Origin: Sphaeramia orbicularis
Taxonomy: Eukaryota; Chordata; Actinopteri; Kurtiformes; Apogonidae
Assembly (NCBI RefSeq): GCF_902148855.1
Contig: NC_043971.1
Location: forward strand, 3,612,449-3,676,448
Length of the DNA stretch: 64,000 nucleotides
Direction of reading: 5' to 3'
In this document: piece after piece, positions 12,375-27,034 of the stretch
Layout: each line of letters begins with the position of its first letter
Position numbering within the stretch: the first letter of the stretch is position 1
Made by a program: the position numbers and the translations under genes
Notes under the pieces: generated by a model
What the model saw: only the letters and a program-made list of their open reading frames with translations
Database searches by the model: none
What the model was told of the DNA's origin: nothing

Positions 12375-13032
12375 CAGGGCTGTCAAACTCATGTTAGTTC
12401 AGTTCCACACTCAGCCCGATTTGATCTCCAGTGGGCCGGACCAGTAAAATAAGAACAGTGAAAAAAGTCAAATTCTATTATGATCAGGTTTACATCTACA
12501 AAGTTTCCTTAAAAATCTGAATAACATGAACAACTTGAATTGTCTTAAGAAAAATAAGTGCAGTTTTAACAATATTATGCCTCGGTTTATCAGTTTATCA
12601 TTTACACATGTGCATTACAATCACACAAAACATTTAGTAACAGGCAGAATATTGGTAAAATTGCATTTACTTTTCTTAAGACATTTCCGTTTGTTCATAT
12701 TTGTTCAGGTTATTCACATTTTTTGTAAAAGTATAGTTTGGTAATTTAAACATTTTCATGTAATTAATTTTTTTTCCCCAAAAACTAAGAGAAAATTTGG
12801 GGTTGTCATTATTTATAGGTTATTATGATAATATTTTACTGGTCTGATCCACTTAAAATCTAATTTGACTGTATGTGTCTGCATGTGGAGCCCGAATTTA
12901 AATGATTTTGACACCACTGATTGTTAATATTTTCAATGTAATTTTTGCAATTTTTCACAAATTCATCCCATGGGCCGGGTTGGAAACTTTGGCAGGCCGG
13001 ATTTGGCCCCCGGGCCGCATGTTTGACACCTG
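12375..13032 (+). mobile_element. hAT-like MITE, 'GTCAAACTCA' family, copy 2 (nested)
   Basis: It starts CAGGGCTGTCAAACTCATG and ends GCATGTTTGACACCTG. TGATTTAATA is repeated on both sides, giving the 8 bp expected of hAT plus a two-base overlap. It lies inside the CTGACCC element and is therefore younger. Confidence 0.8.
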
Positions 13033-13142
13033 TGATTTAATAGTTTTTCCACAAAGAACTGAATGAATCAGATTAATAGGTATATATGCATAAAGACACT
13101 GAGTACTAGGGACAAATCCAGGAGTATTTATCTGATTTCTCA

Positions 13143-13223
13143 TAATCCATGCCAAGAGCTGCTGGACAAAATTTCGTTGTGCCTCGCATAATGACAATAA
13201 AGATTCTATTCTATTCTATTCTA
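13143..13223 (+). mobile_element. LINE 3' tail ending in (ATTCT)n, nested
   Basis: The 81-bp insert reads GACAAAATTTCGTTGTG, then ATGACAATAAAG, then about four ATTCT units. This is the typical 3' end of L2/CR1-like fish LINEs. The related element at 43050-43285 reads straight from TCTGATTTCTCA to ATCAGATTAC at the same place, so it shows the empty site. A minus-strand relative sits at 36551-36770. Confidence 0.7.
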
Positions 13224-13432
13224 ATCAGATTACTGCTGTTATCTGATAAAACAGACCAGATTAAATTGTTTACATCATCAATAATAATCTGATACTGATC
13301 AAAGTATTAGTGTGGAAGGAAACGGGGTCAGACGTGTTTATAATCAGCAACTGTTGGACCCTGAATGGTTTCATGTGAACGTTACCGGAGCTAACATTTG
13401 CTTGGTATTCTGTCCGGGTGACGGGTTCTGGT

Positions 13433-15952
13433 TCAGTCGTTCTTCAGTTTGTTAAAGAACTCGTCCACAACCTTCTCCATCTGGTCCTCCTCGTAATCCG
13501 TCACCACAAATTGCTCTCCGTCCTCGGCGCCTCGGATCATGGCCGACAGAGCTGGAAACAACATAAACATGAGGTGACACTGGGTTCAAGACAGGCGAGA
13601 CAAACATGATTGACAGGAAGTGACCTCACTACGTCCTGACGACGGCCTGAACAGACACAGGATCTTCTTCTTCATGTCGACAGCTCGGCCGAGTTCATAT
13701 CCGACACCAAGGGACGGCTGAGTGACCTCTGCCACCACCACTGGAAATAAGACACTATTTAAAGACTACAATACCCATGAGTCATCTCTGCTCGAACCAA
13801 CCAGGAAGTAAATAAAATTCAAACTAATGCTGCGTTCCAGAGCGCTGGGAGGTAGAATATCTCACTTGGAGTTAACTACATCTCACCTCTAAGTATTCCA
13901 GGTGATCCATGTTGAACATAAACAACAAACATGGAGGTTGCAGATCTAAGCTCCTATTTACTTTGTTATTGAAGAGGCATTTGGACTGTTGACACTACAG
14001 AGTCTCAAATACACAAGCGAGATGGAAAAAGCAAAATGAGTATGAGCTAATTATACATTGTGAAGTTTTTTTTCATTGTGGACTTGCACACTGTGCACCG
14101 CCATTGTTGTGTTGATCTTATGTTGTAGGTCGCGGTGAGGTTGAGGTACTTCTACCTGGCCTCACTTTCAAACAAGGACCTCCATTGTTGTGCTGAATTC
14201 TACTCCCTGCCGAAAACTGCATCATGCAGCAGCTGCCGAAAACAGCTCCCCCTTCCTAAATCAGCCATGAAGAGGACAAAGTGCACCAAATTCACCCTGT
14301 CCCACCAGAACAGCTCCGAATGTGAGCTGCTAAAGTCATTTCCCTTCTGTAGCTTCGTAAGCTTAATGTAATGGGGGATGCAGTTTTCGGCAATATCTGG
14401 TGCCAAATTCTGCTCCCTGCCGAAAACTGCATCCCCAGCCGCGGGTGATGTAGTTTCCAGGAGTATCTGTTTTTATTGTTATATATTTTGTGTGTTGTGT
14501 ATCTAACATTTAACTTTAGAAAGTTTTATATACCTTACAATTTGCACATTCTTTAACATTAACTAGATAAAAAAAAACATAACTACAATATCTTAACAAT
14601 ATTATTCATTACTTAATTGCTACACAGCTATGATGGTGTTTAGAGGCTGGATAATTCTCAATTAATTTCATACCCTAGAGTCAGAAAGGAGAAAAAGTTG
14701 TGACAGGATGAATTTGGTGCACATTGTCCTCTTCATGGCTGAGGGGGAGCAGTTTTTGGCAGGGAGTAGAACTCGGCACATCCGTCTTGGACATGTGTTC
14801 CAGTGTATTTGACTGAGTCTGAAACTTCTGATCTCCCAGCACTCTGGAATACAGCACAAGTTCATTTAAAGTCCGTGAACTCACCATCAGACTGGCAAAG
14901 CCACTCGACGTCACGGTCGTGGATGAATTTGTCGCCTGTTTTCACAGCGTCCTCTCCTGTCAATCACAAATTAATAAGTGTGTCACGTAAACCTGATCAC
15001 GTGATCAATACATGTGTGATTTAACTGTTACACATGAACTCTGAGTCAAAATGTTCATAGAAACTGCATACAGGATGTTATTATTGATGAAACTGATCAG
15101 TAATGGATAATAATCAATTAAACCCGAAGATCGATTTAGTGTTTGGGTTTCTCCTCCTAAAAAGAACTGATTCAACACAAAAAGTTAATAACTGATAATA
15201 ATTCACCTCAAATTCATTAAAACTAAAGCCTGAAAGTCCAGAACCAGGACCTGGACCCAAACCCAGAACCAGGACCTGGACCCAAACACTGAACCCAGGA
15301 CCTGGACCCAAACACTGAACCCAGAACCAGGACCTGGACCCAAACCCAGAACCCAGAACCAGGACCTGGACCCAAACCCAGAACCAGGACCTGGACCCAA
15401 ACCCAGAACCTGGACCCAAACCCAGAACCAGGACCTGGACCCAAACACTGAACCCAAACACTGAACCCAGAACCAGGACCTGGACCCAAACCCAGAACCC
15501 AGAACCAGGACCTGGACCCAAACCCAGAACCAGGACCTGGACCCAAACCCAGAACCCAGAACCAGGACCAGGACCTGGACCCAAATACTGAACCCAGAAC
15601 CAGGACCTGAACCCAAATACTGAACCCAGAACCAGGACCTGGACCCAAATACTGAACCCAGAACCAGGACCCGGAACCTGGACCTCCGATCCATGGTTTG
15701 AGAACCTGTGACCAGTCTGAGAAGTTCCATGTTTAGTCTACTTCAGACCTGGTCCTGGTTCTGGTTCTGGTCTGGACACAGACAGTGTCACGTGCCCTCT
15801 GTGTGTGACCCCTGACCTTTGTCGCTGAGCGCGGTGCTGCTCACGTGCTCGGTCAGCACACTTCCGTAGCTCTGCAGTTTGTGCACGATCCTCTGGTACA
15901 CGTGCACGTCATCTCTGCCGCCGCGGATTGAGCCGCAGAAGTAGATCTGCAT
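13433..15952 (-). CDS. dnph1: 2'-deoxynucleoside 5'-phosphate N-hydrolase 1
   Basis: Four exons on the minus strand: 15952-15817, 14956-14885, 13740-13633 and 13551-13433. They have GT/AG borders and compatible phases and total 435 nt, giving 144 residues. ATG 15952-15950 starts MQIYFCGSIRGGRDD; an in-frame GTG further upstream is not needed. The product matches human DNPH1 (Rcl): the YFCGSIRGGR nucleotide-binding loop, LTEHV, IHDRDVEWL, VVVAEVTQPSLGVGYELGRA and KKKILCLFRP. The residues known to be catalytic or substrate-binding in human (Tyr24, Asp80, Glu104) correspond to Tyr4, Asp61 and Glu85 here, all present. Human DNPH1 has about 20 extra N-terminal residues. The enzyme cleaves the N-glycosidic bond of deoxynucleoside monophosphates, notably 5-hydroxymethyl-dUMP, and so cleans the nucleotide pool. 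Intron 1 carries a minisatellite and intron 2 a transposon. Confidence 0.95.
13828..14857. mobile_element. DNA transposon relic with inverted arms, in DNPH1 intron 2
   Basis: The left end TGCTGCGTTCCAGAGCGCTG pairs with the right end, whose complement reads TGCTGTATTCCAGAGTGCTG. Further in, GAATTCTACTCCCTGCCGAA near 14193 with GAAGAGGACAAAGTGCACCA near 14269 is repeated inverted at about 14700-14790. No transposase frame is seen. The open frames here on both strands come from the inverted arms. The element stops just short of the exon border at 14885. Confidence 0.7.
15236..15690. repeat. Minisatellite, AGAACCAGGACCTGGACCCAAAC-type units
   Basis: Units of about 24 bp built from AACCAGGACCTGGACCCAAA recur roughly 17-20 times, with shorter variants (ACTGAACCC, CCAGAACCC). 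It lies in DNPH1 intron 1. Long Gly/Ser/Trp/Val-rich frames on the minus strand are artefacts of the repeat, since the real DNPH1 exons flank it with intact splice signals. Confidence 0.95.
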
Positions 15953-16260
15953 CCTGGACCAGTTCTTCACTCTTCTGTCTGCTCTGCCTGGCGCTTCCGT
16001 CTCCGTGTCTCAGTTTCCCGCGGTACTCGGTGATGACGCTGTACGCGGTGACGTCATGCTCCTTTACGTATTAATATTGTGTTTATATTGGCCTTGAGTT
16101 TGTCTCTCAGGTTCATTGCTCGTGATCGTCTTCTGTTGTGATTGGCTGAATTCCTGTACTCCGAGCTCTCCTTCCTCTGATTGGCTCAGACCGGAGGCGG
16201 TGCCCTACAGGGGGCGGGGCCACCTGACAGACCTGACTGAGGGTAAACAGACCCAGTAAA
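15953..16260 (-). promoter_or_regulatory. DNPH1 promoter region
   Basis: The stretch upstream of the DNPH1 start is CpG-rich close to the ATG and holds GGGGGCGGGGCC near 16210, a GC-box type site. The transcription start cannot be fixed from sequence alone. Confidence 0.4.
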
Positions 16261-17079
16261 CCACAGGTTCTTTATTTATCCTGGAAACCGCTGTAAAGGA
16301 CAAAATAGGACATAAATGTATTTATAAATCAGACCAGAAGAAACAGACCTAGATGAATATAAAATGTAGAAGTTAATAAATACACTAAAAAACATAAAGT
16401 TACCTGACAATAAGGAAGTTAAAAGAATAGAATTTAAAGAACATCTACAAAAAGTTTAGAAATAAAACAAACTTTGAAAGAACATCAGTTGGAAACATTT
16501 ACATCCACTCAACACATTCAGACCTGATAGAACAACACGGGTCCGGATCACTGTGGACAATCTGAATCCAGACTTCACCGTCCCTGAATGAAGCCTTATG
16601 TAAACTGAGTCCGGCAGCGTTGTGAACTCCTCTGGACTCTGAGGGATCTGGGATGGACCAGGACTCAGTGGGACCGGAAAGACCATCCAAACTGGTACCA
16701 GTATTATGTTCACAGGCCAGGGTGTGTCCTGGTCTGGGGTCTAAGTTCAACATCTACTTCTAGACGCTCCAGCTGAGGCCGACGGACATGAAGTCGAACT
16801 GACACATGGTCCTGTTGAAGTTTTGACCCGTCAACGTTCAGCCACAGGTCGACTTGTCCTCTGAATGAAATTCCTGTTAAATCTGTTTTGTTCAGACTGA
16901 AAACATCTGGTTTTAGGTTCAACAGAAACTCAGACATGTTTTGACTCTATAGTTTATTTAAATACATGAAATAACAAAAATCAACACCAAATGAATTAAA
17001 AATGTACAAACATTGACAGAATCAAAGAGAGGCTTCAGACAGGAAGTGATGTCAGCGTGGCATGGCGGTTTCTATGGGT
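16261..17079 (-). other. YIPF3 3' UTR candidate
   Basis: On the minus strand, AATAAA signals lie at 16958-16953 and 16276-16271. The first would give a short and the second a long YIPF3 3' UTR, the latter ending about 300 bp from the DNPH1 start. Overlapping open frames at 16456-16937 match nothing I recognise. Confidence 0.5.
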
Positions 17080-21157
<4,078 letters not shown>

Positions 21158-21390
21158 GTCGGCTGTGGTCGGACTTCGTGTGTTCAGGTCCGGTTCCGAC
21201 TCTGGGGATGAAGGAAGGATGGAGGATCCTCCACTGAAATATGGAGCTTAATGCAACAATGCGGTTAAATCCCCTGTTTTTTGTCTGTAGATGTCGTTAA
21301 ATCTTCATCTCAGTTACCGGAAGCAAACACACGACTGGCTCCGCCCATTGTGTGACGCCAAATGGAATGCGCCGACGTGGAGTCTGAAGT

Positions 21391-21400
21391 ATCGCGAGAT
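21391..21400. promoter_or_regulatory. CGCG site ATCGCGAGAT (near-consensus)
   Basis: The 10-bp palindrome ATCGCGAGAT differs from TCTCGCGAGA only at its outer positions. It lies about 230 bp upstream of the YIPF3 ATG. Confidence 0.45.
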
Positions 21401-21806
21401 TTGACACATTTCTCAGCAAAAACGTATTATTTAATGTGTGCCTGCGTCATTCTGAGTCAAATAAAACGAAATAAATATGGGAAAATAACAGAAAATATAA
21501 AAATATTTTATGTTGAATAAAATAAATGGTAAAACTACTAAAAAGAATAAACAGCTCGACAGAAACAGATTGTTCCTTCTTAAGGTCTATTTTCACATGT
21601 ATTTGACGTTATTTTCTTTGTCTTCTCAGGCTCATTTTAACAGGGTTCGTCCTTTTTACGTAAAAACAGTTGAAACCATGTTTCATCCACGCATATAGGT
21701 GTTTTCTGATTGAACTTCAGGTCAGATGTAATAGAAGTGATTGTCTGACTTTCCACCAGGGGGCGGCCCAGCTTCACGCTGACGCCAACGGGATTTGACG
21801 CTCCTT

Positions 21807-21816
21807 TCTCGCGAGA
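21807..21816. promoter_or_regulatory. TCTCGCGAGA element
   Basis: This is an exact copy of the palindromic TCTCGCGAGA motif, known as an activating element of CpG-island promoters bound by BANP and linked also to ZBTB33. It lies about 130 bp upstream of the candidate NCOA4 first ATG, a typical position. Confidence 0.75.
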
Positions 21817-21948
21817 CATCCCGCCCACAAATCCAGTGTTTTTTCTTTTCCGTGACGTCTTCGTGACATTGGACTTTTATCCGGTAAAACGCCGACATTT
21901 ACCGGTACCCCGTCAGTTTAACGTACACCGAACGGAGCTGGAACACTG

Positions 21949-21986
21949 ATGAGCTCGAAGAAGAGAGTCCACGGTAAAGGCCCGCG
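21949..21986 (+). CDS. ncoa4: Candidate NCOA4 first coding exon (12 codons plus 2 nt)
   Basis: ATG 21949-21951 opens MSSKKRVHGKGP and is followed by a strong donor GTGAGT at 21987. The exon ends with two bases of a codon (CG). Joined to the acceptor at 27545 it makes CGG and runs in frame into ATGCCCGTGGCAGAG, so the protein would gain 13 basic residues. The ATG may instead lie in the 5' UTR with translation starting at 27546. Human NCOA4 has no obviously similar N-terminus. Confidence 0.45.
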
Positions 21987-23362
21987 GTGAGTGGAACCGG
22001 CCTCACCTCCGGGAAACTGGAGTTTGACACGTTTAAAGCAGACTCGGTGGTAGTTAGCTTAGCCACATGAAGCTAACAGTTAGCATGTAGCCGCAGAATC
22101 TCCGACTGATCAAACTGTTTCTGATCAATTTATCAATGATGTGCGATTGGTTATTGATCATGCTGTAGAAGAAGAGTATCAGTCATGTGTTGTCACAGGT
22201 AAATTAATGTCATGTCTTTGTGTTTAAAAGCGAATAGGATGGAACACTGTGACCTCGTGAAGGAAGCAATTGATGTCATTCAGTTATTATTATTACTATT
22301 TATAATTGTGAATTTTGCGTCTGTAGCGTCAATAGACACACAGATAGATACACGGCGACCTACTCAATAAATGACCGTAAACTCTGATTTAATCAGATAA
22401 CACAAAATAAGAGGCATAATAAAAGAACGAGAAAAACATTAACAGTCAGTGAAACGTATGACCTTAATGTTTATTATTAGTATTTTAACGTTGTTTGTCC
22501 CGGAAGTCCTGTTTATTATAATTATTTGTGTCTGCTGGTTTACGCGTTTTAAATCTAATCACTCATTTTATACATGACTTTAAATACAGGATACTTTCAC
22601 TGACGATTAACGAGTTGATAATTAAATAGAACTGACAGGACGTGAGATAAAGAGATTAAAGTAACTAAAAAGATTTCGCCATCAAGTGAGAACATTGAAT
22701 TACATTACACACTTGACAATAAAGTAATAAAAATTCTTGAATGTGTATAATTAAGTCAACAGATAGAAAGATAAAATTAAAACAATCCAATAAAACCAAT
22801 GATTGTTAGGTTAGTAACGGTTATTAAACAGACTTTTACATTTACTGATGTCTTGTACGTTCACTTGTGCTTCAAACTAAACTCTCTGTAAAAGCATGTG
22901 CTTTTTTACACGTCTTTTACGAAACCCTATTCACACCGATTAAAACACAGTTTTACTGATTGTTGAACACATTAATAACTATTAATCAGTTCTGCATCCA
23001 TTAGATGTCCAGATAGGGTTAAATTCTGCAGTTTATGGTCCGTACATCCTGTCTTCATTCGAGTCCTTTGGCTGCAAATGTCACTGAGTTCAGCGGACTT
23101 TTAACTCTTTAAAACCTGTTTATTTCAGTAAACCGTTTTAATTGTTTATGATGCTCGTGCCGAATATACACCAGACACGTGATTTGTTCGCACAGGTGAA
23201 AGTGTTCTGTTAGGTGATCATACTTCGGTACACATGTGAACGGCCGTGTTTTTCTAGGACTTCGTGGTTTACAGTGGGTTAACGTGTCCCCAGGCCCCGC
23301 CCCCTACGCATCTAGCCCCCTCCCCCTCCCCTCCAGTGTACGTGCCGCTTTGCTGCAGCGTG

Positions 23363-23478
23363 ATGGCGGATACACCAACACACCGGCTCGGTACCGTCTG
23401 CTCCGTGGTTAAAGGCTGTGAATCCCGTTCTGTTCGCGTCGAAAATTCTGGGCCGAATCCGAACAGCGGAAACATGAG
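23363..23478 (+). CDS. ncoa4: Candidate alternative NCOA4 first exon (38 codons plus 2 nt)
   Basis: In a GC-rich island within intron 1, ATG 23363 (context GCGTGATGG) opens MADTPTHRLGTVCSVVKGCE and runs to ATGAG followed by GTACGA, a moderate donor at 23479. Joined to 27545 it is also in frame (AG+G, Arg, then Met-Pro-Val). An upstream GC-box-like CCCCGCCCCC near 23295 could drive it. No homologue is recognised, so this may be chance. Confidence 0.3.
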
Positions 23479-25296
23479 GTACGATGCGTTCAGGGCCCGA
23501 GTTAAAGCTGTTTTTAAACAGTGTTTACAGTCCGTTTTACTGGTGATGCGGTGGAATGAGGCTCAGGACTTTCACTGTTTACTTTAACCTCTTTTATTGC
23601 AGTTTTTACTTCAGCACCACCATGACTCCGAGTTAATAACGTACTTTTACAATTACAGTTTTACACAGTGGGTAATAATATTGTAAGCTTCTTAAGTTTC
23701 AGTCACCTGAACAGAAAATATTTGAACAGGGTGCAGTTTCCTTTCATTTCCTTTGGGTTCATTTCAGGGATCTCCCGCAGTTTGGGGAAGGTTTTTATTC
23801 CGTGTTCATTAGATTAAAAACCTGCCTAACTTGTAATGAAATTAACACAGTTATATTATTGTAAATAAGAAGTGACCGTCTACATTTAAAGAGTTTACTT
23901 CCAGATAAAGACACTGTGTTTTCCTTCGTTCACTTCTTTTTTATCTGCTGACTCAGTGGGGGAAGTGAGGGAAAACTGTTTTATTTAACATGAAGTGAAA
24001 GTCTTAAAGTCCTCCTTTGTTCTAAAGTTAGTCTGAGACAGAAGTAAGTCTTTAAACCTATTAATGAGATGTGTAGAAACAGTGTTGAAACAATGTGTTG
24101 AAATCGACTTCCTCTGGACCGAAAAGAAACACAGAAGCAGAAATACACACATTTAATAACAGGAAAGTACCAAGAAAATAGTAATCAGTTCATCATTTTT
24201 AGTCTAAAATGTAATATTTCTATATTTTGTTCTTAACATTAGACTTACGATATTTGATATTTATCAGGGAAATTTGGTGCATTTTTCATGTTTGTGAATG
24301 CAAAACTCATCTAACTTAGATAAATGGTCAGTTTGTGTCTGACAAAGTACAGATGAAGATATTTATATTTTACAGTATTTACTTGTAGCAGTACTTTTAC
24401 TGCACTGCTATGATTTAGATTGAGGTTCTTGTACTTTATGTATGCAGGATTTATTACTTACAACACCCATGTATGTCATTAAAAACTCACCTGAGTTTTT
24501 CATATTTTCAGTTTTATCATCAGTCAGTTTGTGTTTGAGATGCATAAACACAGCTGTGAGGTTAGAGGTCGGACACTGAGGGCTGTTTATCAGCTGATGG
24601 TTAATCAGTCAGCTGAGGGCTGCGAACAGCTGATAGGCCACGCCCACTGGGACCCAACCATGTTTTTCAGTTTCACTGAAAGAGTTTCCACGACAGGGAG
24701 GACAGTGATGTCAGACCATGGGAGGGTTCTTCAGTGTTTCTATAGATTATCGATCAGCTGATCAGTGAAGTCCACACTGTTCATGTTCTGATGTGATCAC
24801 AACAAAAAACTACTGGAGAAACAAACATTAAAGGTTGGTTCACATTTAGAACACACCATTAAATCACACTTCTGTGCATATTTGGACCAATCACCAACAT
24901 GACAGAGTTCATTGATGTGAATATTTAGCTTTTACTCTGCATAAAACCATCGACCAATCAGGGTGTGTGAGATACATGCCAGGTGATGCCTTTGACTTGT
25001 ATCATAGATTCTCCTTTTACAAAGATACAGCGTTTATTTAACTACTGGCACAACCTGGGTCACTTCCTGTCTCTACCATGAGTGTGGCCAGAGTGGTTGA
25101 AACAATAATAATATCACACATGTTTTTGCTGGTGACTAATATGACTTTTATCATTCTTCGGACTCTTTCTTTCCTGGTTGTTTTTACCGCCATCAGATGA
25201 AACACTGACACATCTCTCCAGTGTCTAAGAAATATCATTTTAATGTCAGAATATTCTGAGGAACCTTGACAGAACACAGTTCTCTTGGACTGAAAA

Positions 25297-25792
25297 GCCG
25301 CATTTCCACTATGTGGTACTGGCTTGACTCAACTCAGGTACCAGGTACAATTCCTGGAGGCCATTTCCATTACAGGATAGTACTGACTTAAGAGTACCTG
25401 GTTGTCAGTGACACTGCACGTAACTATGCTCTGAGAGTTGCTGATAAACTTGCTTATTGCGTGTTGCCCCATCAAGCTCATGCTGAATCTTTTCATTGGC
25501 CACCAAGGACAGAAATGCCTGAACTTCCTCGACTGACCATAGTGTCGTTTTGTGAGCTGTCATCACGAGTGTATTTAGCCTACCGGTATATTAACTGTCA
25601 ACTTCGGAATTTGGTTTGTTAAAAATGGTGGGCCGTGCATTGATGACGCAATGATGCAGTGACAACTCTCTGACCAATCAGTGGTCTGCAGTGTTTAAAT
25701 ATCAGGTTTTAGTATTTCTTTACCCATTTTTGGAACCTTGGCGGAGCAGATATCAAAAAAATAGTACCAGATTCCAGCTACTTTTATGCCGC
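25297..25792 (+). mobile_element. MITE 'GCATTTCCACTA' family, copy 1
   Basis: It starts GCCGCATTTCCACTATGTGG and its body (ACTCTCTGACCAATCAGTGG, GGTCTGCAGTGTTTAAATAT, CCCATTTTTGGAACC) matches the reverse complement of the neighbouring copy 25793-26947. The two copies lie tail to tail. No coding capacity is seen. The GGTACCGGCTCGACTCGA-type terminal sequence is common in fish genomes; the superfamily is not assigned here. Confidence 0.7.
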
Positions 25793-26947
25793 ATTTCCAC
25801 TACATGGTACCGGTACTCGGCCTTTTCTGCATTTTCATTACGTAAAAGAGCCTGGAATCTGATACCCAGTAATGTTTTTTTGCTATCTCCTCCACCGAGG
25901 TTCCAAAATAGGGTTGCATGATTAATCGATTTTAAGTCAAATTCAGACTTTTCAATTAGGACAATTTTTAAAAAAGGGAAATCATCAAATCAGTTTCATC
26001 TCTCTCGTGCTTCCGGGCTGTGCGCCCGCAGGCTATCATAGGCTCCTCCTCCTGTCTTTGAGAGCGGTCTTTCACAGAACTCCCTGTAATGACCGCAGAC
26101 CTTAAATCTATGATGGGCCTACAGTAGTGATAACAATGTAAGCCGTGGTCACGCACGGCTCCACCGATTTAAATATAACCACATGGCGATCACTCATCTT
26201 ACGTGGTCCATGCACGCATGAGTGATGCCTGTCACTGACTTACTCTGGTATAACTTCTGTGGGCCCATCACAGAATTTTGGGAATTCAAGTGATACCATC
26301 TCAGATTTGAGGTAGGAAGCAGTGCCTTGCCTTGTGGGCTGCTCATGAAAATGACATGATGACTTCTATTGTCTTTTGTAGTTTTACCCAGAAATTGAAA
26401 ATTGAGTGTTTAGAAGAAAAAATCGGGATTTTATTTTTGGCGAAAATCGTGCAGCCCTATTCCAAAATGGGGGAAGAGATACTAAAACGTGATGTGTAAA
26501 TACTGCAGACCACTGATTGGTCAGAGAGTTGTGTCTGTGTCATTGCATCATCAACATGCGACCCGCCATTTAAAAAAAAAAAAAAAACAGATTCGGAAAT
26601 TTACCGTTAATGTAGCGGTAGGTTAATCCACATGATGACAGCCTGCAAAACTACACTGTAATCAGTAGAGGAGGATTAGACATTTCTGTCACTGGTGGCC
26701 GACAAAAAAATTCAACCTGAGCTTGTCAGGGCAAGACGCAACGAGCGAGTTTATCATCCACCCTCTGAGCAGACATCACAGAAGTTACGCGCCGCATCGC
26801 TATGACGTCCAGGAAACGGTTTCCAGGAATAGCATCTGGTACTAGAGTCGAGTTAAGTCAAGCCAGTTCCTCATTGTGGAAATGCAGCATTACGTAATGG
26901 AAATGCAAAAATGTCGAGTCGAGCCGGTACCATGTAGTGGAAATGCG
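25793..26947 (-). mobile_element. MITE 'GCATTTCCACTA' family, copy 2, inverted and split by a hAT MITE
   Basis: The ends are GCATTTCCACTACATGGTAC at 25796 and its complement GTACCATGTAGTGGAAATGC at about 26927. The body is the inverse of copy 1. It is interrupted by the 551-bp element at 25909-26459 plus an 8-bp duplication; without them it is about 600 bp. The right end holds an extra partial terminal repeat near 26850-26900. Confidence 0.75.
25909..26459. mobile_element. hAT-like MITE (TAGGGTTGCA ends) with exact 8-bp duplication
   Basis: It begins TAGGGTTGCATGATTAATCG and ends AATCGTGCAGCCCTA, inverted ends of the TAGGGCTGCACGATT type widespread in fish. TTCCAAAA is duplicated exactly on both sides (25901-25908 and 26460-26467). 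It lies within MITE copy 2 and is therefore younger. Confidence 0.9.
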
Positions 26948-26999
26948 TCTAAAGACTATGAAATGACAAATGGAGCGAGTCGGTAGAGAAACACAGCTC

Positions 27000-27002
<3 letters not shown>

Positions 27003-27031
<29 letters not shown>
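27003..27031. repeat. (GT)n microsatellite
   Basis: A run of about 14 GT units in NCOA4 intron 1. Confidence 0.9.

Positions 27032-27034
<3 letters not shown>

Larger units (their letters stand above)
12160..13331. mobile_element. Foldback-type DNA transposon family 'CTGACCC', copy 1
   Basis: The ends are CTGACCCTGTTTCC and GGAAACGGGGTCAG, a 14-bp inverted pair with one mismatch. The left interior (AATCCAATAAATGTTAGAAT, GTACGTACATAGTAACAATA) and right interior (TCAGATTACTGCTGTTATCT, AATAATCTGATACTGATCA) recur at 41296-43285 and, inverted, at 50783-51967. No transposase was found. It contains a hAT-like MITE and a LINE tail as later insertions. Superfamily not assigned. Confidence 0.75.
21158..21948. 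promoter_or_regulatory. Bidirectional YIPF3 / NCOA4 promoter
   Basis: The two genes start 792 bp apart in opposite directions (YIPF3 ATG at 21157, possible NCOA4 ATG at 21949). The interval is CpG-rich at both ends and AT-rich in the middle (21410-21620). It has no TATA box near the likely starts. It holds two CGCG-centred sites, annotated separately. Confidence 0.65.

Noticed and set aside
15114-15730. Long Gly/Ser/Trp/Val-rich open frames on the minus strand
   Set aside because: They arise from the minisatellite in DNPH1 intron 1, are open in several frames at once and lack a homologue.
16456-16937. Overlapping minus-strand frames between YIPF3 and DNPH1
   Set aside because: They fall in the likely YIPF3 3' UTR, overlap in two frames and match no known family.
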